From Vibrio ziniensis (GTDB lineage Bacteria; Pseudomonadota; Gammaproteobacteria; Enterobacterales; Vibrionaceae), in assembly GCF_011064285.1 (NCBI RefSeq), contig NZ_CP049331.1, positions 2,108,001 to 2,172,000 on the forward strand: DNA of 64,000 nucleotides. The letters run 5' to 3'. The position numbers were made by a program, and so were the translations under genes. The first letter of the stretch is position 1. Each line of letters starts with the position of its first letter. The notes beneath the pieces are model-generated. The model worked only from the letters and a program-made list of their open reading frames with translations. It searched no databases and had not been told where the DNA came from. Of this stretch, positions 46,517 through 57,744 are shown one piece after another.

Positions 46517-47197
46517 AGGAACCTCCTTTTACTTAACAAATTAATAACATCAGCAAAGGAAGCCATCAAGAATTGTCGATTTTTCACGTACAATTATGCA
46601 ATTGCCCTCACAATAACTCAATCGCCTTATCGCTTATTCAACAAGGCTTGAGGACAAAAGCTAAAGCTTCTACTCCAACTTCATATCTAAAATATACGCC
46701 TTTATCTGCATATTTTAGATATTGAGTTAAAGGTGGAGATATTCACTGATGATTGTATATTTTTCAGTCATACACACTATTACTTTCAACAGTGATATCC
46801 GTTAAAAATATCAACAACGCATACTATATGACCCACACATAGACCACATCACAACATTTTAAACCAATTAACCACACAACAATCGACCGATAAAACTATC
46901 AGAACACAAAAAACTAACATTTATGATCTATTGCTATTAACAGCACAAAACTGTAGTCTCTGTACCATGCGTAGCTGATTATTTCAGATTTCGCAAACAC
47001 ACATCAGATAATAAAGAATAAAACTCTGAGTTTTCTTGCGGAAAACAAAATTTAATACTAACTTTTCACCGAATCATGGACGATATATAGAAGATAAGGC
47101 AGTTCTATAGAACGCTAAAAATCTCGACAATATCCATGTTCGCCTGTGAGAGCCGCAGAGAAGCTTCATACCTCAGAGCGTTGTAAAGGAGTTAAAC
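46517..47197. other. 681-bp intergenic region with a 13-bp perfect inverted repeat
   Basis: This gap separates the divergent ynhF-like and sodium symporter genes and holds no gene I can support. Its most marked feature is the pair ATATCTAAAATAT (46683-46695) and ATATTTTAGATAT (46710-46722), perfect arms around 14 bases. The stretch 46800-47090 is AT-rich without clear motifs. Near 47090-47190 the symporter leader contains AACGCT/AGCGTT and other short pairings. A small RNA cannot be excluded. Confidence 0.45.
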
Positions 47198-48658
47198 ATG
47201 AAGCGAGAACAATGGGGATCCCGCGTTGGGTTTATCCTAGCTGCAGTGGGTTCTGCAATCGGTCTTGGAAACATTTGGCGTTTCCCTTATATGGCTTATG
47301 AAAACGGCGGTGGCGCTTTTTTCATTCCTTATATCTTCGCACTACTTACTGCTGGTATCCCATTCATGATCCTTGAGTTCAGTATGGGACAAAAGAACCG
47401 AGGTTCAGCACCATCTACATTAGCTAAAATCAATTCTAAATTTGAATGGTTAGGTTGGTTCCAAGTAGGTATTGCAGCAGTTATCGCTGTTTATTACGTT
47501 GCTGTTATTGGCTGGGCTATCTCTTACTTTGGTATGTCATTTACTCAAAGCTGGGGCACAGATACTAACGCATTCTTCTTTAGCCAGTACTTAGCACTTG
47601 GTGACAACTCACCAACAAACCTTGGCTCAATTCAATGGAATATCGCATTCGCAATGTTCATCGCTTGGGCAATCACTTATGCAGCTATCGTTGGTGGTGT
47701 AAAAGCGGGTATCGAGCGAGCATCTAAAATCATGATGCCTATTCTATTCATCATGGTATTGTTCTTAATTGCTCGCATGATTTTCCTTCCAGGTGCGCTT
47801 GATGGTGTGAACTACATGTTCCAACCTGACTTCAGCAAAATTTGGGACGTGAAAGTTTGGGCGGCTGCTTATGGTCAGATCTTCTTCACTCTAAGTATCG
47901 GTTTTGCAATCATGCTTGCCTATTCAAGCTACCTGCCAGAAAAATCAGACATCACAAACAACGCGTTTATGACTGTGTTGATCAACTGTGGTTTCTCAAT
48001 CCTTGCAGGTATCATGATTTTCTCTGTGTTGGGCTACATGGCTCAAGAGCAAGGCAAACCACTAACAGAAGTTGTTTCTGCAGGTGTAGGTCTAGCATTC
48101 GTAACGATTCCAGCGGCTATTAACCTTCTACCGATTCCTTACATCTTAGGTCCAATATTCTTCCTAGCATTGGTTGTAGCAGGTTTAAGCTCGCACATTT
48201 CAATCATGGAAGCAGTGACGTCAGCGGTTATCGACAAGCTGAAATGGAGCCGTAAGAAAGCAGCGAACGTTGTTATCGGTTCTGGTCTAGTTATCTCAAT
48301 GGCGTTTGCAACTAACGGCGGCCTATTACTACTTGACCTAGTAGACCACTTCGCAAACAACGTTGGTATCATGGCAAGCTGTTTCGTTGAAATCGCACTA
48401 ATGACATGGTTGCTAAAAGTATCTGACGTACGTAAATACGTGAACAGCATTTCTGATTTCAGCGTAGGCGTATGGTTCGATATCTGTTTACGTTTTATCA
48501 CCCCAGTGATGCTAGCTATCATTATTGCGACAAAACTTATTGCACTGTTCACTGAAGGCTACGGCGGTTACGACCTAACTCTAGGTTGGGCAATCATTAT
48601 CGTTCTACTTGTATTTGGTGTACTTGTTAACCTAACAAGCCGTAAGGAGGCAAAATAA
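47198..48658 (+). CDS. metP: Sodium-dependent transporter, NSS family (MetP-like large subunit)
   Basis: This inner-membrane sodium symporter probably imports methionine, alanine or a related amino acid. The 486 residues have about 12 helices. The NSS signature REQWGSRVGFILAAVGSAIGLGNIWRFPYM is at the front with the sodium-site residues, and ENGGGAFFIPY follows. The stop codon overlaps the start of a metS-type small subunit as TAATG, which is the basis for the MetP assignment. The ATG has AAGGAG. The substrate is inferred from the MetPS pair of Corynebacterium. Confidence 0.85.
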   Translation: MKREQWGSRVGFILAAVGSAIGLGNIWRFPYMAYENGGGAFFIPYIFALLTAGIPFMILEFSMGQKNRGSAPSTLAKINSKFEWLGWFQVGIAAVIAVYYVAVIGWAISYFGMSFTQSWGTDTNAFFFSQYLALGDNSPTNLGSIQWNIAFAMFIAWAITYAAIVGGVKAGIERASKIMMPILFIMVLFLIARMIFLPGALDGVNYMFQPDFSKIWDVKVWAAAYGQIFFTLSIGFAIMLAYSSYLPEKSDITNNAFMTVLINCGFSILAGIMIFSVLGYMAQEQGKPLTEVVSAGVGLAFVTIPAAINLLPIPYILGPIFFLALVVAGLSSHISIMEAVTSAVIDKLKWSRKKAANVVIGSGLVISMAFATNGGLLLLDLVDHFANNVGIMASCFVEIALMTWLLKVSDVRKYVNSISDFSVGVWFDICLRFITPVMLAIIIATKLIALFTEGYGGYDLTLGWAIIIVLLVFGVLVNLTSRKEAK

Positions 48659-48750
48659 TGACTGCTAGCGCAATTATTATGATGATCATTGGTCTTGGTA
48701 TTACTTGGGGTGGCGCTGCTATCTGTATCAAGAAAGCGATGAACAAATAA
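48658..48750 (+). CDS. metS: MetS-family small subunit of the NSS transporter, 30 residues
   Basis: The 30-residue single-helix protein starts MTASAIIMMIIGLGITWGG and ends with a basic tail (KKAMNK). Small hydrophobic subunits of this type accompany MetP-like NSS transporters and are needed for import in characterised cases. Its ATG overlaps the transporter stop (TAATG), and its AAGGAGG ribosome-binding site lies in the last transporter codons, so translation is coupled. Confidence 0.88.
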   Translation: MTASAIIMMIIGLGITWGGAAICIKKAMNK

Positions 48751-48765
48751 TTCATCCATAAAACC

Positions 48766-48793
48766 AAAAGCCGGCTTAATGCTGGCTTTTTCA
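48766..48793 (+). terminator. Terminator of metP-metS
   Basis: AAAAGCCGGC pairs with GCTGGCTTTT (10 bp, one wobble, TTAAT loop) and ends in five T. It lies 15 bases past metS and between convergent genes. Confidence 0.85.
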
Positions 48794-48819
48794 TTGGTTT
48801 CAATATCAAATCGAACAAT

Positions 48820-49536
48820 CTAACAATAATTCTTTTCAATCAAAGGGCGAATAACTAACTCGTCTACGCTAGAAATGCTATTTTGACTTGCCATGAATAA
48901 AATGGCGTCCACCACTTGCTCAGGGTGTAAATATTCAGGTCTGTCGGCAGCCCTGAAAGGAGTATCGACCCCACCAGGATAAATAGCGCAAACTTTCACT
49001 CCGTGCTCCCTCGCCTCTTTACGGAATACTTTCGTTAGTGCATCCATACCTGCTTTTGATGCCGTATAAGCACCAATCCCTTCGTTAGAAAACCCACATA
49101 CTGTGGATAGCACGTTGATGATAATTCCCTGCCTACGAATCTTCATTGAAGTGTTATAGGTTTGCTTCATAAACACGAATGGAGACATCATATTCAACTG
49201 CACTAACCCCATAAGGTCATCGGCGGATAAGTCGGCAATAGCGCTTCTGGATGTGTTAGCCCCAGCGCAATTAACCAATACGTCTACTTGACCCAATTTG
49301 GCCATAGAAGCAGCAACAAACTGTTCAATTTGGGTGTAATTTGTCGCATCAAACGCTTGATAATAGGTTTGACTATCTAACGGTGAAATCTCTGAAATCA
49401 ATTCATTCAATTTGTTTTGAGAACGTCCGCAGAAAGCAACATTAGCACCGCGTTGGAGCAGTCGAATAGTCAGCAAACGCCCTATTCCGGAAGTCGCACC
49501 AGTAACAATAAAGTTCTTATTTTTTACATCCAGCAT
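48820..49536 (-). CDS. Short-chain dehydrogenase/reductase
   Basis: This is an NAD(P)-dependent oxidoreductase of unknown substrate. The protein of 238 residues begins MLDVKNKNFIVTGATSGIGR, with the Rossmann glycine motif, then LVNCAGANTSR. The catalytic serine is in VLSTVCGFS and YxxxK in YTASKAG. The frame is open to 49599, but a perfect 25-bp palindrome lies at 49571-49595 and MLDVKNKNF is the natural SDR start, so I use 49536. The ribosome-binding site is weak. Confidence 0.85.
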   Translation of the reverse strand: MLDVKNKNFIVTGATSGIGRLLTIRLLQRGANVAFCGRSQNKLNELISEISPLDSQTYYQAFDATNYTQIEQFVAASMAKLGQVDVLVNCAGANTSRSAIADLSADDLMGLVQLNMMSPFVFMKQTYNTSMKIRRQGIIINVLSTVCGFSNEGIGAYTASKAGMDALTKVFRKEAREHGVKVCAIYPGGVDTPFRAADRPEYLHPEQVVDAILFMASQNSISSVDELVIRPLIEKNYC

Positions 49537-49570
49537 CAAATATCTAAGCTCAGGTTTAAACAGAAACACA

Positions 49571-49595
49571 TTCAGCCATGCCAAGCATGGCTGAA
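49571..49595. repeat. Perfect 11-bp stem-loop upstream of the SDR gene
   Basis: TTCAGCCATGC and GCATGGCTGAA are perfect complements around CAA. On the minus strand a T-rich stretch (TGTGTTTCTGTTT) follows. It is either the terminator of the upstream small outer-membrane gene (stop near 49676) or an operator of the SDR gene. Confidence 0.6.
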
Positions 49596-49675
49596 ACAAT
49601 TAGCCAACATAATACGTTTAACTGCATCTGGGTAAAAAGGCGGGTTATCACATAACTGACTAAATAAAGAGGAGA

Positions 49676-50080
49676 TTAAAAATGATATGTCAAGCCTAAT
49701 GCTGCTCCAATTTGCAACTCAGCCCCATCATCAAAATTCACTTCTGGATGAATCTGACCATATACATCAAACTTGTCATTAATCTGCCAATCAAGGCCCA
49801 GTGGCAATCGAACGCCCAGATCATCTGCGTCCCAGTCGGTCCAAGCACCACCGCCAACATACCAATCGAACGGTACATTAGAACCAAAGCTACCATTAGC
49901 AAAAATATAGTCAAAAGCGATACCACCATTGCCTAAAATAAAACGATACTGATCATCGATCTCAAATACGACACTCAGCTGTTGGTCTATCGCCATACCA
50001 ACTTCAAACCCTTTATTTTGTGCAGCATAACTACTGACGGAAGTTGCACACAAAATAACCACGACCCCTATCTTATTCAT
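49676..50080 (-). CDS. Small outer-membrane beta-barrel-like protein
   Basis: This exported protein of 134 residues has a signal peptide ending SYA. The mature chain alternates polar and hydrophobic residues with many glycines and aromatics (FEVGMAIDQQLSVVFEI, FDWYVGGGAWTDWDADD, LGVRLPLGLDWQI). It ends in LGLTYHF, and a terminal phenylalanine is the classic outer-membrane insertion signal. I do not recognise a family. The start at MNKIGVVV has AAGGG eight bases upstream; the frame is open to 50149. Confidence 0.72.
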   Translation of the reverse strand: MNKIGVVVILCATSVSSYAAQNKGFEVGMAIDQQLSVVFEIDDQYRFILGNGGIAFDYIFANGSFGSNVPFDWYVGGGAWTDWDADDLGVRLPLGLDWQINDKFDVYGQIHPEVNFDDGAELQIGAALGLTYHF

Positions 50081-50167
50081 AATTAATACCCTTCTATAAA
50101 AATGGTCCAAACCATAAAAGGTATAGAGAGCATCAATTGAATTTGTCAAATTTGTATAGACAATCTG

Positions 50168-50204
50168 ACATAAAAATAAAAAAAGGAGACCGAAGTCTCC
50201 TTTT
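50168..50204 (-). terminator. Terminator of ptsG
   Basis: On the minus strand AAAAGGAGAC pairs with GTCTCCTTTT around TTCG, followed by TTTATTTTTATG. It starts 26 bases beyond the ptsG stop codon. Confidence 0.88.
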
Positions 50205-50229
50205 CTATAGGGGAAGAAATGTCGAAGGA

Positions 50230-51726
<1,497 letters not shown>

Positions 51727-51899
51727 TTAGCACCCAATGAAAATGTAACCACAAAATGCATTATATTTTCCGCTTCTAAATATATCTTGATGCTCCTCAT
51801 GGATTCCACTCAGTTACGAAATTAAGTTTCAAAGTATTAGACAGATCACAATCAGATCGGCTCTCTGAAAAGCATTACAATCAATATATCTTATTGTTT

Positions 51900-51950
51900 T
51901 TTATATATTTAAAAGTTTAAAACAATAATTTTACTGCGTAAATAAAATTA
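51900..51950 (-). promoter_or_regulatory. Proposed ptsG promoter overlapped by a Mlc-like palindrome
   Basis: On the minus strand TTATTG (51923-51928) and TATAAA (51900-51905) are 17 bp apart. An inverted repeat TAATTTTA / TAAAATTA (51926-51933, 51943-51950) with a 9-bp spacer overlaps the -35. Its AT-rich arms recall E. coli Mlc sites at ptsG. The leader would be about 230 nt. A second inverted repeat, ATGTAACAAATTTACAT, lies at 51967-51983. All are by-eye predictions in the 443-bp gap before tatD's terminator. Confidence 0.4.
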
Positions 51951-52061
51951 GGCACAATGTTATTTTATGTAACAAATTTACATTAGCTCGTTTCGCCCTC
52001 CCAAAATCAACAGATTTAGTAAACAACAAAATAATTTTTACAATCCGCCAATTTCAACAAT

Positions 52062-52087
52062 AAAAAAAGGAGCATCTGCTCCTTTTT
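52062..52087 (-). terminator. Terminator of the fab-to-tatD operon
   Basis: On the minus strand AAAAAGGAGCA pairs with TGCTCCTTTTT (11 bp, very short loop) and runs into TT. It follows the tatD stop codon by about 18 bases. Confidence 0.85.
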
Positions 52088-52104
52088 AAACCCAATATTA
52101 TTTT

Positions 52105-52872
52105 CTATCGCAAAAAAAGATCTTGGTAATTCTTGGTCGTTTTTTCTGCAACTTCGGACAATGAACACCCCTTTAGTTGAGCAATGTAAGCAGCAACCTC
52201 AACGACATAAGCAGGTTGATTCTCTTTTCCTCGATGTGGAACAGGAGCCAAATACGGCGAATCCGTTTCAATCAACAGACGGTCAATAGGGAGTGCTTTT
52301 ACGACCTCTTTAAGATCTGTCGCTTGTCTGAAAGTCACAATTCCTGAAATAGAAATGTAGAAACCTAAATCCATTGCAGCTTCAGCAAATGCCAAATCTT
52401 CTGTAAAGCAATGAATCACACCACCACAACGATCAGCTCCGCCCTGCTTTAACATCGTCAAGGTATCCACTCGCGCATTTCGAGTATGGATAATCAAAGG
52501 TTTATTAAGTGCAACCGCGGTTTCAATTTGTTGTGAAAAGCGCAGTTTCTGCAACTCTGCCGTCTCGGGCTGGTAATGGTAATCCAAGCCAGTTTCACCA
52601 ATCGCCACAACCTTAGGATGTTTGGCATACTCGTGAAACTTATCTAACGCAAATTCACTTTCAACATCTAATGGGTGAACGCCACATGACGCATGTACAT
52701 TGTCAAATGGAGTGATCATCTCAATCATATCTGGAAATGAATCGAGCGTAACGCCAACCGAAAGCAGTTGTTTTACATTCGCTTGTGCAGCTTTGTTCAC
52801 TACATCCGATATATCAGTATGTAAGTCTTGATAGTCCAGTTTGTCCAAATGACAGTGGGAATCTACAAACAT
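52105..52872 (-). CDS. TatD-family metal-dependent hydrolase (YcfH type)
   Basis: This cytoplasmic metal-dependent hydrolase is related to TatD DNases. The 255 residues form a barrel with the first metal motif SHCHLD in MFVDSHCHLDKL. Further motifs are AIGETGLDYH, PLIIHTRNA and LLIETDSPYLAPVPHRGKENQP. Its position after holB is that of E. coli ycfH. It overlaps holB by 10 bases, with GAGGAAA as the ribosome-binding site. Confidence 0.93.
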   Translation of the reverse strand: MFVDSHCHLDKLDYQDLHTDISDVVNKAAQANVKQLLSVGVTLDSFPDMIEMITPFDNVHASCGVHPLDVESEFALDKFHEYAKHPKVVAIGETGLDYHYQPETAELQKLRFSQQIETAVALNKPLIIHTRNARVDTLTMLKQGGADRCGGVIHCFTEDLAFAEAAMDLGFYISISGIVTFRQATDLKEVVKALPIDRLLIETDSPYLAPVPHRGKENQPAYVVEVAAYIAQLKGCSLSEVAEKTTKNYQDLFLR

Positions 52873-53843
52873 GTTTCCTCGTTAAACTTAAATATCCAAT
52901 CCGTAATTAAAAGCTCAGTGTTCAACCCAGTAAAATGTCTCAGTTTCTCAATTAAAGCAGCTAATTCTGAACTCTGCTTTTCTAAAACAACATAGCTCAA
53001 TAACGAAGATAAAGTACGACAGCCGGGAGTAAAGTTAGGTTGAACCACGCCAAAGTGAACCTTCTGAGCATCGGTAAGCAGGTACCAGAGCCAAGTCAGG
53101 CGAGTGATTGGCGACTCATTCAACTTGCTTGTACACTTGAGTGCCGATTCGATATCACCTTGAACTGCGGCTATCAGGCTTTCTTCAATCGACTTATATG
53201 CATCTATGTCTCCGGATTGCATAAAAACTTTGGTCTGCACGGGCGCATTGCCATTGACATGAGATGCGAATGCAGGAACATCAACACCAAGTTCTTTTTG
53301 CAGCCACAGAGTCACAACACCTGACTGCGGGTCTGGAATAGCGACTTGTTGGCATCGACTAACAATCGTTGGTAGTAATGCACTTGCCTTTGAAGCAATG
53401 AGTACAAACACACACTTCTCTGGCGGCTCTTCAAGTGTTTTTAATAAAGCATTGGCGGCTGATTCATTCATCGCCTCAGCCGGTTCGATAACGAAAAGAC
53501 GATAACCTGATAGCTGTGACGACTCCTGTGCGATACGGTTACACTGACGAATTTGTTCAACGGTAATCGTCTTACCTTCTTTCTCTGGTTTTACTACGTG
53601 ATAATCAGGATGATTTCCAGATTGCATCAAATCACAACCGTGACAAAACCCACAAGGCTCACTGGTAGTGGTGTTGCACATTAATGAACGCGCAAATTGT
53701 TCCGCTAATTGAAAAGTGTCTAAACCAGGAGAAGAAGACAGCAAAGTTGCAGAAGCGAAGCTGTTGTTATCTAACTGATACTTCCAGCTGTTCCAACTAC
53801 CCTGCAGCCAAGAATGAAGGTCTTTAACATTATTTCCTAACAT
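52863..53843 (-). CDS. holB: DNA polymerase III subunit delta'
   Basis: HolB is the delta' stator of the clamp loader that places the beta clamp on DNA. The 326 residues include the zinc-binding cysteines in EPCGFCHGCDLMQSGNHPDY, then SAANALLKTLEEPPE and the SRC motif in TIVSRCQQV. Its Walker region is degenerate (SSSPGLDTFQLA), as expected for delta'. I use the ATG at 53843, which has AGGA upstream, over 53870. It lies 36 bases after tmk. Confidence 0.92.
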   Translation of the reverse strand: MLGNNVKDLHSWLQGSWNSWKYQLDNNSFASATLLSSSPGLDTFQLAEQFARSLMCNTTTSEPCGFCHGCDLMQSGNHPDYHVVKPEKEGKTITVEQIRQCNRIAQESSQLSGYRLFVIEPAEAMNESAANALLKTLEEPPEKCVFVLIASKASALLPTIVSRCQQVAIPDPQSGVVTLWLQKELGVDVPAFASHVNGNAPVQTKVFMQSGDIDAYKSIEESLIAAVQGDIESALKCTSKLNESPITRLTWLWYLLTDAQKVHFGVVQPNFTPGCRTLSSLLSYVVLEKQSSELAALIEKLRHFTGLNTELLITDWIFKFNEETCL

Positions 53844-53879
53844 AAAGTTTCCTAGATGCTTTTCAGCCATTGTATTCGG

Positions 53880-54515
53880 TTAGCCGGCGCATTTTTTTAA
53901 CCAAAGCAGTAAGGCGGATTTAATATCCAGCGCAACTTTATCAATAGTCTGATCAGCATTTACCACAATTACAGAATCATCTGCATTCGCGATCTCTAGG
54001 TATCTCGCTCTTGTTCGCTCGAAAAAACTGATGTCCATTTTTTCAATGCGATCGAGTTCACCACGTCCACGAGCTCGTTCTAACCCCACTTTAGGGTCAA
54101 TATCGAGATAGAGAGTCAAATCAGGCTTAAAGTCACCTAATGTAGTCTGTTTTAAGCTTTGCATTGTTTGACGTGAAATTTGGCGACCACCACCCTGATA
54201 AGCCTGTGAAGACATATCATGACGATCACCAACAACCCAATTACCTTGCTCTAGCGCTGGTTTAATTACATTTTCCACTAATTGAACACGAGCAGCATAC
54301 ATAAGAAGTAGTTCCGTCATATCTTGCAGAACTTCGCCTTCATGTTCCTGCTTCACCAACTCGCGCATCTTTTCCGCCAGCACAGTACCGCCCGGCTCAC
54401 GTGTTCGAGTAATTTGGTCAATGCCAAAGTCATGCAGAGTTTCCACAATTGCTTGAATTGCGGTACTTTTACCAGCCCCTTCGAGGCCTTCTACTACGAT
54501 AAATTGTGATTTCAT
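53880..54515 (-). CDS. tmk: Thymidylate kinase
   Basis: Tmk phosphorylates dTMP to dTDP. The 211 residues have the P-loop [11 protein letters not shown], the DRX motif in [17 protein letters not shown] with a DRH variant typical of the E. coli type, and the LID region [11 protein letters not shown]. The start codon overlaps the mltG stop by one base (TAATG). Confidence 0.96.
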   Translation of the reverse strand: MKSQFIVVEGLEGAGKSTAIQAIVETLHDFGIDQITRTREPGGTVLAEKMRELVKQEHEGEVLQDMTELLLMYAARVQLVENVIKPALEQGNWVVGDRHDMSSQAYQGGGRQISRQTMQSLKQTTLGDFKPDLTLYLDIDPKVGLERARGRGELDRIEKMDISFFERTRARYLEIANADDSVIVVNADQTIDKVALDIKSALLLWLKKCAG

Positions 54516-55528
54516 TACTTATTACGAATCTGTTTTAAATAAGCGCGAACTGCGCGGTTATGTTCTACCAGCGTTTTAGAAAATACATGACCACCGTTAC
54601 CACTGGCAACAAAGTAAAGATAACTGCTTTGATCAGGATTCAGAGCTGCATTGATTGAAGCAGGGCCAGCCATCGCAATTGGCGTTGGAGGTAAACCTAA
54701 AATGACATAAGTGTTGTATGGCGTTGGAGCTTTGAGATCTTTCTTACGGATGTTGCCATCGTAATTTTCACCCATACCATAAATCACCGTCGGATCAGTT
54801 TGTAGGCGCATGCGTTTATTCAAGCGATTGACGAACACAGATGAGATCTGAGTTCTTTCATCTTCAACTGCTGTTTCTTTTTCGATGATCGACGCCAAAA
54901 TCAGCGCCTCGTAAGATGATTTTAGCGGTAAACCACTTTGTCGTTTATCCCACGCTTCGTTGAGAATATTGTTCAGTTTCACGTGAGCACGTTTAAGAAT
55001 ATCTAAGTCACTCACGCCATTAGTAAAATGGTAGGTTTCAGCGAGAAATAGCCCTTCCAGCTTTTCTCTTTCGATGCCCAATTTTTGCGAGATTTCTTTT
55101 TCGGATAAACCATCTAATGTGTGTTTCAGATTCGGATTGCTAGCGAGAATATCTCGCCATTCAACAAAACGGCTACCTTCGACAAAAGTAATCGCAAACT
55201 GATGCTCTTTACCTGAAATGAACAGCATTAGAGCTTGGTTTAAATCCATATCAGAAGTGATTTGGTAAGTTCCAGCTTTTAAACCGGCTAGTTCTGGATG
55301 TAATCGATGAATAAATGATGAAAACGAAGTCGGCTCAATCCACTTCTTATCCACCAACATAGACATGGCTCGATTGAGACTGGTGCCACTTTGAATAGTG
55401 ACGATCTGTGGTTCTTCAATTTTTAACGGTTGCGTAAGATAGCTGTTTACTTGGCTCTGGACATAAAAATATGCACCAGCGACACAGAGAATGAGAACAA
55501 CAATTAAAAAAGATAACTTCTTAATCAC
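54515..55528 (-). CDS. mltG: Endolytic murein transglycosylase MltG
   Basis: MltG cleaves nascent glycan strands and so sets peptidoglycan chain length. The protein of 337 residues has an N-terminal membrane anchor ([19 protein letters not shown]) and a periplasmic YceG domain. The catalytic glutamate is in [27 protein letters not shown] and [18 protein letters not shown] follow. It overlaps pabC (ATGA) and tmk. Confidence 0.95.
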   Translation of the reverse strand: MIKKLSFLIVVLILCVAGAYFYVQSQVNSYLTQPLKIEEPQIVTIQSGTSLNRAMSMLVDKKWIEPTSFSSFIHRLHPELAGLKAGTYQITSDMDLNQALMLFISGKEHQFAITFVEGSRFVEWRDILASNPNLKHTLDGLSEKEISQKLGIEREKLEGLFLAETYHFTNGVSDLDILKRAHVKLNNILNEAWDKRQSGLPLKSSYEALILASIIEKETAVEDERTQISSVFVNRLNKRMRLQTDPTVIYGMGENYDGNIRKKDLKAPTPYNTYVILGLPPTPIAMAGPASINAALNPDQSSYLYFVASGNGGHVFSKTLVEHNRAVRAYLKQIRNK

Positions 55529-56328
55529 GAATTAAATTTCTCCTGAATTCGTAGCGTCTGTTGTCCAATAGAGTACTTATGTTCAGATATTTGAACCACA
55601 GGTGCGACCTCTAACAGTGAATTAGAGATAAAAATTTCTTCGGCATTATCAAGATGATCGAGTTCGAAATCACCTTTTACCACTTTCAACTTAAGTTGGT
55701 GGGCATATTCTAATATATTTCTACGTGCAACTCCTGCCACACCCGCATTTTTTAATGAAGGCGTGTACAAAGTAGCACCTTTTAGCCAAAAAATGTTGGC
55801 TGCCGTCGTTTCTACGATATGTCCGTTAATATCCAAACATAAACCGTCAAAATAGCCAGCTTGGTCCATTTCACTTTTCAGCAGGACCTGCTCCAATCGA
55901 TTATTGTGTTTATGTCCTGCAAGCATTGGATTAAGCCCCATGCGCTTAGAGCATATACCGAGCTGCAAACCTTCGGCTTGCCATTGTGCATAATGAGAAG
56001 GAAAAGCAAAGTTGCTAATTGTAACATTCGGCTGTGTGACGTGAGCAGGGCTATACCCGCGTCCCCCCATCCCTCTGCTGATGTGGATTTTAACACCCGC
56101 TTTTGCGTCTGGAAGAATGGCTAATTGCAACCACTGTTCGACTTGCTGCCAATTGGGTTGAAATATACCCAACATTTTAAGACATGCATTCATCCGCTCG
56201 ATGTGATGCGGCCAATGCTGAATCTCACCATGTTTTGTCAGCATGGTGGTAAAGCATCCATCACCGTATTGAAAGGAGCGATCACTGACTGCAATAAGCT
56301 CACTCAACTCACCATTTACCCATACCAT
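55525..56328 (-). CDS. pabC: Aminodeoxychorismate lyase
   Basis: PabC converts aminodeoxychorismate to para-aminobenzoate for folate. It is a fold-type IV PLP enzyme of 267 residues. [12 protein letters not shown] lies near the front, the PLP lysine is in [14 protein letters not shown], and [15 protein letters not shown] lies near the end. It follows fabF after a terminator-like hairpin, so its expression may be lower than that of the fab genes. The ATG has GGGAG upstream. Confidence 0.93.
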   Translation of the reverse strand: MVWVNGELSELIAVSDRSFQYGDGCFTTMLTKHGEIQHWPHHIERMNACLKMLGIFQPNWQQVEQWLQLAILPDAKAGVKIHISRGMGGRGYSPAHVTQPNVTISNFAFPSHYAQWQAEGLQLGICSKRMGLNPMLAGHKHNNRLEQVLLKSEMDQAGYFDGLCLDINGHIVETTAANIFWLKGATLYTPSLKNAGVAGVARRNILEYAHQLKLKVVKGDFELDHLDNAEEIFISNSLLEVAPVVQISEHKYSIGQQTLRIQEKFNS

Positions 56329-56344
56329 ATTTCCGCTCCCTGAA

Positions 56345-56383
56345 AATAAAGAAACGGCTTAATGCTAAGCATCAAGCCGTTTC
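56345..56383 (-). terminator. Terminator or attenuator between fabF and pabC
   Basis: On the minus strand GAAACGGCTT pairs with AAGCCGTTTC around a 13-nt loop that itself can pair, followed by TTTATTTTC. It ends 17 bases before the pabC start, so pabC relies on read-through. Confidence 0.7.
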
Positions 56384-56407
56384 AAAACAAGTACAGTTCA
56401 ATGAATC

Positions 56408-57652
56408 TTATACGCGTTTAAAGATTAATGAGCCGTTAGTGCCACCAAAACCAAATGAGTTACACATTGCGTATTCCATATCTTCCACTTTACGAGCGGT
56501 GTTTGGAACAAGATCAACGTCTAAACCTTCTTCTTGGTTTTCAAGGTTAATCGTTGGCGGAACTATTTGGTCGACTAGAGACATGACAGTGATAATAGCT
56601 TCAACAGAACCAGCAGCACCTAGTAGGTGACCAGTCATTGACTTAGTTGAAGAGATCAGAACCTGTTTAGAGCCTGCTTCACCAAGAGCACGCTTGATGC
56701 CTCTCACTTCTGCTACATCGCCTGCTGGCGTAGATGTACCGTGAGCATTCACATAACCGATTTGTTCACCAGTTAGACCTGCGTCACGCATCGCAGCTTC
56801 CATCGCTAATGCACCACCAGAGCCATCTTCACTAGGTGAAGTCATATGGTAAGCATCACCAGACATACCAAAGCCAACGATTTCAGCGTAAATTTTAGCG
56901 CCACGAGCTTTAGCGTGTTCGTACTCTTCAAGCACCATGATACCTGCGCCATCGCCTAGTACAAAACCGTCACGGTCTTTGTCCCAAGGGCGAGAAGCTT
57001 TTTGAGGATTATCATTACGAGTTGATAGTGCTTTAGCTGCACCGAAACCAGCCATACCTAGAGGCGTAGAGGCTTTCTCTGCACCGCCTGCAACCATAGC
57101 TTCTGCATCACCGTAAGCAATCATGCGTGCTGCATGGCCAATGTTGTGCAAGCCAGTTGTACATGCTGTTGAAATCGCGATATTTGGACCACGTAGACCA
57201 CGCATAATAGACAAGTTACCAGCAATCATGTTTACGATGGTTGAAGGTACAAAGAATGGGCTAACTTTACGTGGGCCTTTTTCAAGTAATGAACAGTGAC
57301 CACTTTCAATAAGTTCTAGACCACCGATACCTGAACCAATAGCAACACCAATACGTGGAGCATTTTCTTCAGTGACCGATAAACCAGAATCGTCTAATGC
57401 TTGAATGCCCGCCGCAATACCGTACTGGATAAATAAATCCATCTTGCGAGCTTCTTTTTTAGACATGTAATCTTCGCAGTTAAAGTCTTTAACTAGACCT
57501 GCGAAACGAGTTGAATAATTTGTTGTATCAAAGTGTTCGATATTTACTATACCACTTTGACCAGCTAGCAGGGCTTTCCAAGAAGATTCTACTGTGTTGC
57601 CCACTGGTGACAACATACCCATGCCAGTGACAACGACACGACGCTTGGACAC
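56408..57652 (-). CDS. fabF: 3-oxoacyl-ACP synthase II
   Basis: FabF elongates acyl-ACP chains in fatty-acid synthesis. The catalytic cysteine is in [11 protein letters not shown] and the two histidines are in [13 protein letters not shown] and [12 protein letters not shown] start at GTG 57652, giving [14 protein letters not shown] as in E. coli FabF ([10 protein letters not shown]), 414 residues. GGAG lies nine bases upstream of that GTG but only three from the ATG at 57658. It follows acpP across a terminator. Confidence 0.95.
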   Translation of the reverse strand: MSKRRVVVTGMGMLSPVGNTVESSWKALLAGQSGIVNIEHFDTTNYSTRFAGLVKDFNCEDYMSKKEARKMDLFIQYGIAAGIQALDDSGLSVTEENAPRIGVAIGSGIGGLELIESGHCSLLEKGPRKVSPFFVPSTIVNMIAGNLSIMRGLRGPNIAISTACTTGLHNIGHAARMIAYGDAEAMVAGGAEKASTPLGMAGFGAAKALSTRNDNPQKASRPWDKDRDGFVLGDGAGIMVLEEYEHAKARGAKIYAEIVGFGMSGDAYHMTSPSEDGSGGALAMEAAMRDAGLTGEQIGYVNAHGTSTPAGDVAEVRGIKRALGEAGSKQVLISSTKSMTGHLLGAAGSVEAIITVMSLVDQIVPPTINLENQEEGLDVDLVPNTARKVEDMEYAMCNSFGFGGTNGSLIFKRV

Positions 57653-57701
57653 GATCATATTCTCCGGGAATTGAAAAATTCTATGAGAGGTAAAGATTGA
57701 G

Positions 57702-57734
57702 TGAGAAAAACTCAGGCGGCCAGAAGGCCGCCTG
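57702..57734 (-). terminator. Terminator between acpP and fabF
   Basis: On the minus strand CAGGCGGCC pairs with GGCCGCCTG (9 bp, GC-rich, TTCT loop), then AGTTTTTCTC. It starts 11 bases after the acpP stop. It should yield abundant short acpP transcripts and reduced flow into fabF. Confidence 0.88.
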
Positions 57735-57744
57735 GGAAGAGACA

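Noticed and set aside
46800..47197. Riboswitch ahead of the sodium symporter
   Set aside because: I could match no known riboswitch core; only short ambiguous pairings are present.
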